Positions 33,701-42,371 of a stretch of 64,000 bases of DNA are shown here, piece after piece; position 1 is the first letter of the stretch; each line of letters begins with the position of its first letter. The notes under the pieces are model-generated. The model worked only from the letters and a program-made list of their open reading frames with translations, was not told where the DNA came from and did not search any database. Made by a program: the position numbers and the translations under genes. This DNA comes from Heloderma charlesbogerti (lineage: Eukaryota; Chordata; Lepidosauria; Squamata; Helodermatidae): positions 188,501 through 252,500 of the forward strand of contig JANEZZ010001858.1 of NCBI GenBank assembly GCA_026122225.1, in the 5' to 3' direction.

Positions 33701-36700
33701 ATTGATCTGGTAGAAAGATGAAAATTCCCTTTTCTCTCCCTGAACATAATTCAACAAGCTGTAACCGAGCTGAAGGAAGGAATTTCCTGTTAGTCTGTTG
33801 CAGCAGAACTGTGTAGCATTTTAAAGAGTAGCATATTTTTCATGGCATCCGCTTCCATGGACTCATACAGCCAACCTCAGATGTATGAAGGACTATCCAG
33901 AATGAAGATGTCAATTTTAAACATGGATATCTAAATGTAAATGGAGGCTCTGTGATGTCTTTCATACTCCCCAACCCCACCTCAGGGTGGATAGCACCCC
34001 AAAAGTCAGGGTTGCCATGCAGGGAAACCCTGACACAGTTTCTAACCATTGCAATGAATAAGCCTTTGATTGATTGATTGATTGATTGATTGCATTTATA
34101 TCCCGCCTTTTTTCCTCTTGCAAGGAACCCAAGGCGGCTTACGTTATCCTCATGATTGGGGTTGGACTTGATGGTCTTATAGGCCCCTGCCAACCCTACC
34201 ATTCTATGATTCTATGACACACAAAAGAGAAAATGTGACACAATGTTAGTGGGGCTGAACAGAACACCCCAGGAGTGCCCCAACTCAAAGCACTTTCAGT
34301 TTACATCCTATGGCATGTGGCTGAAACAACGGCTGTTTTTTATGGAAATAAAAACAGAGAAGAGCCCCGCTGGATCAAATTAAACGTCCATCTAGTCCAG
34401 CATTCTGTTCACACAGTGGCCAGCCAGGTGCTCACAGGAAACCCACAAAGAGGATATGAGTGCAACAGCACCCTCCCAGTCTGATACTATTGGAATCATT
34501 ATGGTCATCAGGTCAAGAAGCCCAGTTAATAGTCCAGTATATAAAAGACTGACTATATTTTTGTTGAGGTTGGGTGGATTCCAGAGGAGCAGCTGTATAG
34601 CTGATTGAAGCAAGAAGAAGAAGGAATCTTGTAGCATCGTGTCATAAGACTTGTCGCTATTTCTCCCAGTCCAAAACCTTTTCTAACATAACAGACCCGT
34701 CCGTGAGCACACAAGAGCCATTTTGTGAAAAAAATGGCAGTTGTGAAATAGGCACACATCTGGTCTTCTGCAAAACGGCCCATTTATGCCTGTAATCTTG
34801 CATATATGGGCTATTCATGGTGCCATTTTGTGTAAGTCTAGATGTGTGCATATTTTGTGATTGCCCATTTTTTATTTTTTGCAAAATGGCACTCGCGGAC
34901 AGGTCCTGGGTGAGTGTGGATGACTTGGCGAGTGCGGGTGGTGGTGGTGGTGAGCAGGGGCAGGGGCTTGGCGGGTGCCGCTTGGGGGCATAGGTGGGGG
35001 GGAGTCCGCCAGACTCCTGGACTGAATTGGGCGCCCGTACCATCCCTAGGTAGGATCTCCCTCCCAGGCCCAACAAGATTCTAGTAGAGCATTATAGCCT
35101 TTCCCACTTAATCCTACCTTGGTTTTACATATCAGTATTGTTTCTATATTGGGCAACAAGCTGAAGGCATAGCTATCTTTTATCCTCTCTTTCCCACTCT
35201 CCCACGGTGGTTAGCAAAAGTCTAATAACTTTCAATATATTGCATAATGTTTTCCCAGGCCTTCCTTTGAAGAGAGAATGATTCTCTTGCCCCTTCAATG
35301 CTAGGGATGTTGGAGAATTCTGCCACAGAATCCAGTTAGGTGAGATTCTTTAGAATCCGGCCCCCCAGAGTCTGTGGCGGAACGGGGCAATCCCCCCCCG
35401 CCACCCCACGGAATCCCCTCGGGACAGAGCCTATCTGGTGGCGGTAGCGGTGGCAGCTCCGGTGGCTCTGGGTGGTCTTCTGGCTGCTGCCAGGCTGCAG
35501 CCGCAAATGGTGGCCTCTACGTCAGCCACCATTTGCATCCCTGCCGTAGCCATGATAGGCTACGTAAGTATCTATGTAGCCTATCACAGCGACAGGCAGG
35601 GACGCAAATGGTGTAGTGGCCACCATTTGTGTCCCTGCCTTTTGCCATGATAGGCTACGTAAATATATACGTAGCCCATCACAGCTACGGCAGGGATGCA
35701 AATGGCGGCCACTATGGCGGCCACCATTTGCAGCCGCAGCCCAGCAGCAGACGGAGGTCTGGCTGCAGGTAGCCCCGGCTGGCAGCTCTGTGGAGTCACC
35801 GCAGAGTGGAGCTGGCTGGGGAGGATTCGGGGGAAGGGACAGAGCACCTCCCCTCCACCACGGATGCCCCAGCAGAACCAGGTAAGTGTTTTGTACACTC
35901 CTATTCAATGCATGTAATCATTCCCCATGACAATGCTGCAATACGTCCATACCCAGAGTCCCCAACATCTATCCCCAGATGGATCCTGTTACCTGTGGGA
36001 TCTTGTAGATGCTCATTAAGGATGCAATCTCCCTTGAGGATTGAGAGTCGAGACCACCAATAATGGAGACCAGTTTATCCTGCCTGTCACATTTATAATT
36101 GGGAAATGTTCTCTCCCGAGTGGAAAGCAGAGAGAGGCTGTTCACATAGATCACTCTGACAATGTCCATGTGCTGATAGATGCGGAAGCCAAGCGTTGTG
36201 TTGGGAAGGAGAGTCGGATCCTTGTTGAGCTCAGTGATGGCGAACACCACGGCCAGGAAGTGCTGGTAGTTCTTGATTATTGTCCTGCAATGATGAGAGT
36301 GATATTGGGAGGTTGGTGAGGATCCCAACAGAACTGGTGAGAAGTTCACAGAGAGGAAGGCCAGGATCTCTTCTCGATCATCCCAGAGTGCAGGACACGG
36401 AATCATGGGCTCAAGTTCCAGGAAGCCAGATTCCGGCTGAACATCAGGAAAAACGTCCTGACTGTTAGAGCAATACGACAATGGAACCCATTGCCTGGGG
36501 AGATAGTGGGCTCTCCCACACTGGAGGCATTCAAGACGAGGCTGGACAGCCATCTGCCAGGGATGTTTTGACTTGGATTCCTATACTGAGCAGGGGGTTG
36601 GACTAGATGGTCTTGCAGACCTGTTCCAACCCTACTATTCTACGATTCTAAGTGGAGGGTTAAAATGTCTATCTGGTTCAACCCTCTCTGAACCAAGAAA

Positions 36701-39700
36701 AACCTTCTAGATCAAAGACATGAATAATCCTCCATGAATGATTCACAGCAAAATTCAGATTGTTCTATTGACACTGAAAGACAAAACGTCTTCCTAGAAG
36801 TATTTCATAGGAACATCTGAAGAGTCCTGCTGGATCAGAGATCTAATTCAGCACATTTATAATTTATTTCTTTATGAAATACTTTCATTATTTATGTTTT
36901 CATTTTCAGTATGTGAATGCTTGGCTTACAGGTAAAGCCAAAATACAGTCATAAAATCAAAACAAGAGTTTTTTTTTAAGTCAGCCTTTGCCAGGATCCT
37001 TCCCACAGGGCACTCCATCAGGCTTAACAATGGCTAATTTCTCTTCATTGGACCAGCCTCCTCCATTGACTTGTCAAGGAAGAAACTTGAAAGAAGTACA
37101 TCCGTGGAACCCTGCTGGATCAGACCAATGTGGCTCCATCTAGCTCAGCTGTGGCCAGCCTTGAGGCTTCCTGAGAGCCCCAGAAGAAGGAGATGAAGGC
37201 AACAGCCCTCCTTTCATCTTTTCACCTACATAAAAACTCCCATTTGGTGAAAGACCGCCTCTCGGACTGGAATCTCTATTTAGCTATCGGGGTTGATGAC
37301 TGCCGATAGACCTGTCCTGCAGGAATTTGACCCTTTTTAAAGCAAACTTAACCCAGCAGCCATCAATACATCTCCAAAACTTCTTTGTAGTGAAGTGAGA
37401 TTTTGCACATGTGATTCAGATCTATTCAGGGCCCCGCCTTGCCTGTAGAAGCTCCCAGGTAGGGCTGGGAAAGAGCCCTCTTCGAAATCCTGGAGAGCTG
37501 TTTCCAATCACTGCAGGCCAGATTGACCTAATTGCACCACAGCTGTGACATGGTATAGAGCAGCTTCTAACTAAGATCACCCCTTTATCCAGAAAAGGGC
37601 AACTGAAATGATCCAGGAGCATCTCCCCTGTGAGGGAAGATTACAACAGCTGGGATTGCCTAGCTTGGAGAAAAGACGGGTCGGGGGAGACACATAGAGG
37701 TGTACAGAGTTATGCATGATGTAGAGAATGCAGATAGGGAGACTTTTTTCTCCCTCTCTCATAATACTAGAACCCGAGGTCATCCTTGTGAAGCTGATTG
37801 GTGGGGGATTCAGGACAGATAACAGGAAGTCTTTCTTCACACTGCGCAGAGTTGAACTATGGAATTCACTACCACAACATGTAGTGATGGCCACCCATTT
37901 GGATGGCTTTAAAAGGGGGTTGGACACATTTCTGGAGGAGAGGGCTATCACTGGCTACTAGTCCAGATGGCTATGTGCCTCCAGTACCAGAGGTAGTAAG
38001 CTTATGTACACCAGTTGCTGGGGAACATGGGCAGGAGGGTGCTGTTGCACTTGTGTCCTGCTTGTGGGTTCCCGGTCGACATCTGGCTGGCCACTGTGTG
38101 AACAGAATGCTGGACTAAATGGACCTTTGGTCTGACCCAGCAGGGCTCTTCTTATGTTCTTAACCCTCAGGACTAGAGACTTGATTTATATCCCAAAGAA
38201 GGACCTCGGTTCAGTGATAGAGCACCTCCATCAAATGCAACTTGTCCTAGAGTGAATCCTTGGCATATGCAGGCAATCCTGGGAGACAAAGACTCTCTCA
38301 CACACATCCTGGAGAGCCTCTGCTGGAAGCTGAGCTAGAGAGGACTGATGGTCTGGCCGAGTATGAGGCAGCTCCTGGTGTTCTTGTTTAAAGCTGCTGT
38401 TTATTCACAGCCATGAGAACTGGCATCTTGCTTTAGTTTTAGCCAACGGACCAAAAGGGCACAAGCCCCCAAGTTCAATCCCGAGCAGAACTTCTAGGTA
38501 GGACCAGGAAGGAAAGCCACTGTCACTTAGGGATGGTGGAGAATTCTGCCACGGACTCCAGTGAGGCCGGATTCTTTAGAATCTGCCCCCCCCCAGAGTT
38601 GATGGAACGGCCTCCCCCCCCGCCGCCACCCTGTGGAACCCCCCCCAGGACGGACCTACCTGGTGGTGGATGCGGCAGCGGCTCTGGCAGCGGCCACCAT
38701 TTGCGTCCCTACGCTAGCCAGTGATAGGCTATGTATATATTTACGTAGCCTATCACAGGCTAGCGTAGGGACGCAAATAGTGTTCCCTACGCAGGACGCC
38801 ATTTGCATCCGCAGCAGCCTGGCAGTGGCTGGAGGCCCCTCTGCGGGTTGTCCTGGCCGGTGACTCTGCGGACTGGCCGCGGAGTGGAGCCAGCCAGGCA
38901 GGATTCCGGGGAGGAGGAATGGATTGCCTCCCCCCCACAGCGAGGATTCCGGGGGGAGGAATGGATTGCTTTCCCCCACCTGTGGACCCCAGCGGAGCCA
39001 GGTAAGTTGAGTTTCGTACACTCCTACTGTCACTCAGTGCAGGACAGACTACATGGGTGGGCTTTCTTGGTGGCTCAAAAGCTTTCTTGGTGACTCTGTT
39101 AATTTAGGTTTCCTCCCTTTACAGAGCAGCTACAGGGGAATTGCTGAGTTTTTTGTTGTCCAAAGTATCTCTTAACATATAGGCCAAATGATATGGAGTA
39201 ATGTGTAATTTTTAAAGCAGGGCCAGTAGTAATGTATGGCTGTGAGAGCTGGACTATAAGGAAGGCTGAGTGCCGAAGAATGGATGCTTTCGAACTGTGG
39301 TGCTGGAGAAGACTCTTACGAGTCCCCTGGACTGCAAGGAGGTCAAATCAGTCCATCCTAAAGGAAAACAGCCCTGACTGCTCACTGGAAGGACAGATAC
39401 TGAAGCTGAAGCTCAAATATTTTGGCCACCTAATGCGAAGAGAAAAGTTACTGGAAAAGACCCTGATGCTGGCAAAGACTGAAGGCAAAAGGAGAAGGGG
39501 ACGGCAGAGGATGAGATGGCTAGATAGCATCACCAATGCAATGAATATGGACTTGAGCACACTCCGGGAGAGAGCAGAGGACAGGAAGGCCTGGCGTGCT
39601 ATGGTGGGGTCATGAAGAGTCGGACATGACTGAACAACAACAGTTCGTTGATTTAGTGGGGGAAAGACGTTTTTACAAGCAACCTGAGATCTTCCAACTG

Positions 39701-41075
39701 GTGTCTGCACTTTGCATTAAAGACATGCAATTTCATTTAAAATATTCTGAGCAAAGGAGTTTAGAACTGAACTTCTGGCCTCAGACCTGAATGGAGTTTG
39801 CAGGCCTTGGGTTAAAAATCCTACTCCTGATTGCCCCCACGTTTTCTTCATTTCGGATGTATAATTGAGGGTTGGAGGGAGACATATGTTGCTTCTGTTC
39901 TTACAAACTGGGTGTCAGAAATGCTTGCTGATCCACTGCGGATCACCCAGAGATCTACCAGCAGACTGAGAACATGTTCACCACCCCTATCTTAGATGAA
40001 GTCTGCTTGGGGCAGAGGTGGGGGGACATTTCTTAGCTGTTACCAGATTGTCAACATGAAACAACATTATTGGTTACCTTTGATAGGGAAAAATGCCAAG
40101 TTCTGCACCTAGGAAAAAGAAACTAAATGCACAGTTACAAGATGGGGAATATTTGGCTCAAAAATACTACAAGTGAGAAGGGTCCTGGAATTGTTGTAGA
40201 TCACAAGCTGGACCCAAATGAGCCAACAATGTGATGTGGCTGCAAAAAAGGCAAATGCTCTTTTGGGCTGCATGAATAGAAGTATAGCTTCCAAATCACG
40301 TGACATTCCCCTCTACTCAGCACTGGTTGGGCCTCATCTGGAATACTGTGTCCAGTTCTGGACACCGCACTTTAAGGATGCAGACAAGCTGCAGAGGGTT
40401 CAGAGGAGGTCAATGAAGATGATCAGGGGACTGGAAACAAAACCCTATGAGGAGAGACTGATAGAACTGGGAATGTTGAGCCTTGAGAAGAGAAGACTGA
40501 GGGGAGATAGGATAGTGCTCTTCAAGTACTTGAAGGTTGTCCCAGAGAGGAAGGCCGGGATCTCTTCTTGATCATCCCAGAGTGCAGGACATGGAATCAT
40601 GGGCTCAAGGTACAGGAAGCCAGATTCCGGGTGAACATCAGGAGAAACTTCCTGGCTGTTAGAGCAATACAACAATGGAGCCAATTCCCTAGGGAGGTGG
40701 TGGGCTCTCCCGTACTGGAGGCATTCAAGATGAGGCCGGACAGCTATCTGTTGGGGATGCTCTGACCTGGATTCCTGCATTGAGCAGGGGGTTGGAGTCA
40801 ATGGTCTTGTAGGCCCCTTCCAACCCTGCTATTCTACGATTCTATTCTCTTGGTGAAACTTACGCCGGTAAAAGAGATAACTGTGATGTGGCTAAACTAT
40901 GGAAGTCTTGTGTCTTTCTATAATAATAACTGCCAAGTGGTAAATTCCCACCGACGATCAGATCTCCTGGCCTGTAATAGTCTTCCCGTTCATTTAGCTT
41001 CGTCAAGAGGCACCTGGTCCTCAGCATCATCTGGTTGGCCTGGGGCAGGAGCCAAAGCAGCAGCAGCCGAATCAT
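25610..41075 (-). CDS. Vomeronasal type-2 receptor, complete six-exon gene
   Basis: V2Rs are class C GPCRs of basal vomeronasal neurons that bind peptide or protein cues through a large extracellular domain and signal through a Go-type G protein. Six exons join in phase: 41075-40864, 36284-35993, 33769-32933, 31440-31231, 29596-29470 and 26505-25610. They give 2574 nt (857 residues plus TAA) with no internal stop and GT-AG introns. Order in the protein: signal peptide (1-15), ligand-binding venus-flytrap domain (to ~500), nine-cysteine domain (~510-570), and 7TM domain (~585-845). The exon number and phases match the canonical V2R structure. It is probably functional. I cannot assign it to a named V2R subfamily, and no promoter was identified. 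Confidence 0.93.
27611..27627. repeat. (CT)n microsatellite
   Basis: About eight CT units inside the 26655-28826 hAT. Confidence 0.8.
27714..27762. repeat. (AAAT)n microsatellite
   Basis: About twelve AAAT units inside the same hAT element. Confidence 0.95.
28835..29469. other. V2R intron 5 remainder
   Basis: No gene or known repeat recognised. A CAACAACTGAGGACATGGTT phrase near 29187 hints at an unidentified repeat. Confidence 0.4.
29470..29596 (-). CDS. V2R exon 5 (cysteine-rich domain)
   Basis: It is 127 nt encoding [20 protein letters not shown] then [10 protein letters not shown], the NCD3G domain. The donor is GACAG|gtagct; the leftover G makes Asp with exon 6. The acceptor is cccttttag. 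Confidence 0.95.
29885..29946. repeat. Perfect 25-bp hairpin
   Basis: The arms 29885-29909 and 29922-29946 are exact reverse complements (TGCAGACAGAGGCATGGAGC plus TCTGT), with a 12-nt loop. It lies in V2R intron 4, just upstream of the LTR-like segment. Confidence 0.93.
29974..30560 (-). mobile_element. LTR-like segment, family unknown
   Basis: On the minus strand it starts TGTTGCGGGAAGG and ends CGCTCCTGACA, giving TG..CA ends, with AATAAA near the end (rc of TTTATT at about 30057). No target duplication was found, and an acidic Ser/Asp/Glu-rich open frame crosses its start, so a degraded coding element is also possible. Confidence 0.35.
30650..30815 (-). repeat. tRNA-derived SINE (minus)
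   Basis: The reverse complement gives TTTGCATGCAAATGTCCCAG, a B-box-like GGTTCTGTCCC, CTCCAGGCAGGGCTGGGG and a GAAACCCTGGGAAGC tail. It is the same family as 38196-38385. Confidence 0.6.
31231..31440 (-). CDS. V2R exon 4
   Basis: It is 210 nt encoding [40 protein letters not shown] and [11 protein letters not shown]|gtagga. It is about five codons shorter than usual before YDILNW, an in-frame length difference. The acceptor is ccatttcag. Confidence 0.94.
31496..31965 (+). mobile_element. CR1 LINE 3' end (5'-truncated)
   Basis: AAGCTGGAGAGGGTTCAGAA, then GGAGAGACTGAAAGAACTGG, the UTR, and GGTTGGACCCGATGGTCTTA ending in the ATTC-type tail. It lies in V2R intron 3, opposite in orientation to the gene. 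Confidence 0.92.
32259..32637. repeat. MITE with GGGCATTTCTACACC end
   Basis: It runs from AAGGGCATTTCTACACCAGC to GTGTGAAGGAGCCCTAAG and is homologous end to end with 41549-45190 minus its CR1 insert. The ends are imperfect inverted repeats. Target duplications are not clear. Confidence 0.75.
32933..33769 (-). CDS. V2R exon 3 (ligand-binding core)
   Basis: It is 837 nt, phase 0 at both ends. It encodes [87 protein letters not shown] and NVQPWQ at the donor. All are V2R hallmarks and there are no breaks. Confidence 0.96.
34066..34217. repeat. (GATT)n, L2-like 3' end and CR1 tail
   Basis: GATT repeats (34066-34093) adjoin TTATATCCCGCCTTTT and AACCCAAGGCGGCTTACG (L2-like 3' end, minus), then GGTTGGACTTGATGGTCTTA and ATTCTATGATTCTATGA (CR1 tail, plus). 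Confidence 0.7.
34355..34480 (+). repeat. Interspersed repeat (CCAGCATTCTGTTCACACAG)
   Basis: The phrases CATCTAGTCCAGCATTCTG and CACAGTGGCCAGCCAGGTGC recur, partly as complements, at 10824-10862 and 38080-38130. I recognise it as a common squamate repeat but cannot name it. Confidence 0.5.
34692..34907. repeat. ~216-bp hairpin element
   Basis: The left half (GACCCGTCCGTGAG..GCCATTTTGTG..GCACACATCTGG) is the imperfect reverse complement of the right half (CTAGATGTGTGC..TTTTGCAAAATGGC..CTCGCGGACAGGTC). It is a fold-back MITE in V2R intron 2 and unrelated to the GATAGGCTACGT family. Confidence 0.75.
35302..35903 (+). mobile_element. Palindromic hAT MITE copy 1 (602 bp)
   Basis: It starts TAGGGATGTTGGAGAATTC and ends TTGTACACTCCTA, flanked by the exact 8-bp repeat TTCAATGC (35294-35301 and 35904-35911). 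The core holds two ~90-bp palindromes (about 35527-35611 and 35621-35710), each centred on a GATAGGCTACGT..ACGTAGCC stem. CAGGTAAGT at 35879-35887 is a consensus splice donor on the + strand, antisense to the host V2R. Confidence 0.93.
35993..36284 (-). CDS. V2R exon 2
   Basis: It is 292 nt, the usual V2R exon 2 size, and encodes [39 protein letters not shown] and [14 protein letters not shown], ending KIPQ|gtaaca. The acceptor is cattgcag. A CR1 tail sits within 40 bp upstream of the acceptor. Confidence 0.94.
36318..36652 (+). mobile_element. CR1 LINE 3' end
   Basis: AGAGGAAGGCCAGGATCTCT through CTGAACATCAGGAAAAACGT to GGTTGGACTAGATGGTCTTG and the ATTCTACGATTCT tail. It is only about 35 bp from the V2R exon 2 acceptor. 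Confidence 0.92.
36653..37424. other. V2R intron 1 part
   Basis: A squamate-type repeat phrase GAACCCTGCTGGATCAGACC occurs near 37109. Otherwise no gene or element is recognised. Confidence 0.4.
37425..37520 (+). repeat. tRNA-derived SINE tail
   Basis: AGGTAGGGCTGGGAAAGAGC and GAAATCCTGGAGAGCTGTTT match the tails of the other SINEs here. Confidence 0.55.
37590..38165 (+). mobile_element. CR1/L3-like LINE 3' region
   Basis: ATGATCCAGGAGCATCTCCC, AGGAAGTCTTTCTTCACACT, GTAGTGATGGCCACCCATTT, GAATGCTGGACTAAATGGAC and CAGCAGGGCTCTTCTTATGT appear in the order of a CR1-group 3' end, distinct from the CR1 subfamily at 41821. Confidence 0.65.
38196..38385 (+). repeat. tRNA-derived SINE
   Basis: The A-box-like CGGTTCAGTGATAGAGCACC and B-box-like GAGTGAATCCTTGGCA are followed by GGAGAGCCTCTGCTGGAAGC and GGACTGATGGTCTGGCCGAG. 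This is the most complete SINE of this family here. Confidence 0.75.
38528..39026 (+). mobile_element. Palindromic hAT MITE copy 2 (499 bp)
   Basis: It starts TAGGGATGGTGGAGAATTC and ends TTCGTACACTCCTA, with the exact TSD CTGTCACT (38520-38527 and 39027-39034). The core is one near-perfect ~86-bp palindrome at about 38697-38781 containing GATAGGCTATGT..ACGTAGCCTATC. CAGGTAAGT lies at 38999-39007. Confidence 0.93.
39224..39645 (+). mobile_element. RTE-BovB 3' end (5'-truncated)
   Basis: It starts at the AGTAATGTATGGCTGTGAG point and encodes [20 protein letters not shown] through [11 protein letters not shown] to DRKAWRAM, then ends GACTGAACAACAACA, the BovB tail. One small deletion lies before the end (GGTGGGGTCATGAAG). 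Confidence 0.92.
40085..40846 (+). mobile_element. CR1 LINE 3' end
   Basis: It encodes a broken ORF2 C-terminus ([38 protein letters not shown]) and ends with the ATTCTACGATTCT tail, just 18 bp from the V2R exon 1 donor on the opposite strand. Confidence 0.93.
40864..41075 (-). CDS. V2R exon 1 (start codon, signal peptide)
   Basis: ATG at 41075 begins [15 protein letters not shown], a typical short V2R signal peptide, followed by CLLTKLNE and [12 protein letters not shown], the conserved start of the mature receptor. The donor is CCGGC|gtaagt; it leaves two bases (GC) that make Ala with exon 2. Upstream in-frame codons lack an ATG, which fixes the start. Confidence 0.9.
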
Positions 41076-41548
41076 CAGTGACACAGAGAGACCTTCCCTT
41101 CTAGGGAATGTCACCTGAAACAGAGCAGATTTGACAGGCTCCAGCAGGGCAATTAGATCTTATGCAGAAATGACCAGACACCCAGTGATCAGACCCCACC
41201 CCAGCCCCACACGGAAGGGCTCAGCACATTTTTAACTTCAGCATGTTTTCTCCAGAATGTCTTTTGTAATTGATTTGCTGGATGAAAATCCATTGGGGAT
41301 TCCTCAAGAATTACTATCATTTTGATAATTGCACAGATGTGAAATAACCACAGCCCCAGAGCACTTTGGAGGGAGAAAGAAAGGTTCGCATCAAAGTTCT
41401 CTGTGGGCCAGTTGGACTTGACGTCAGTTGTCACTTTCTGCCCTTTGGCTTTTGTAAATCTGAGCACCTGAATCACACATGCAGTTCAGCCTTGCACCAA
41501 CATTCATTGTCCCAGACTGATGGCTGGGGAAAGGGAGGAGTTGACACC
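41076..41548. other. 5' flank of the V2R gene
   Basis: This is where the V2R promoter should lie on the minus strand. I see no clear TATA box or known repeat and do not call a site. Confidence 0.35.
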
Positions 41549-41831
41549 TAGGGCATTTCTACACCAGCCTAAAATCCTGCATTTAAAAAGGCACTTTCTG
41601 CTTCCGTTTTAAATGCAGGATCACCACTGACTACCTTTACATGCGCTTCCTCCCCCCTGCCCTTCTCCCCTTATCTGAGTCTGCCATTCTCTTGCCGCTT
41701 TAAGTCTTTTAATGGAGGAAACTGAAGCGGAACTCAGTGGGGTAATTTGATAGCTCATGATTTGCGATCTATTTAAAAACAGAGTAATGGGCATTTAGTG
41801 CAGGAGATGCCTTGAATGATCCTGCACTCAT

Positions 41832-42225
41832 AAAGCCCACTGACAAGTATCCCTTTCTTCTCATCCATGTGGGAACAAATGATAACGCGAAGCAGAGCTA
41901 CGAAGACATCATGTCAGACTTTGAAGCTTTGGGAAGGAAGCTCAAGAACTTTGGGGCCCAGATAGTTTTCTCATCCATCCTTCCAGTAGTCAGAAGAGGG
42001 ATGGAAAGGGAAAGAAAAAAACTCCGGGTGAATGACTGGCTATGAAGGTGGTGCCGGTGCAAGAGATTTGGATTCTGGGACCACGGGCTATACTTCCTGG
42101 AAGATGGGCTGTTGGCTAGGGACAAGTTGCACCTCACAAAGGCTGGGAAGAATGTGTTTGGCCACAGCATGAAGAACTTCTTCAGGAGAGCTTTAAACCG
42201 AATCCTACGGGGGAGGGAGATGTGA
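41832..42225 (+). pseudogene. CR1 ORF1 C-terminal SGNH-esterase fragment
   Basis: It encodes LLIHVGTNDNAKQSYEDIM (block with GTND), FGAQIVFSSILPV and, after an in-frame TGA at about 42043, FGFWDHGLYFLEDGLLARDK then LHLTKAGKNVFGHS, where the catalytic D..H pair would lie. CR1 ORF1 proteins are known to carry such an esterase domain. The N-terminus is missing. Confidence 0.8.
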
Positions 42226-42371
42226 TGTTGGGGGTAACCATGGACGTAGGATCATGCACAGCAACGGCCAGAACAGCTCTAATAGCGCCCAATAATAGTC
42301 TCCAGACACACATAGGAAGAAAGCCAGACTGCGAAGCACATGGTTTTGGATGTCTATATACTAATGCCCAG

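Noticed and set aside
34066..34093. (GATT)n run as a regulatory GATA-type array
   Set aside because: It directly follows an L2-like 3' end and is most simply a LINE tail microsatellite.
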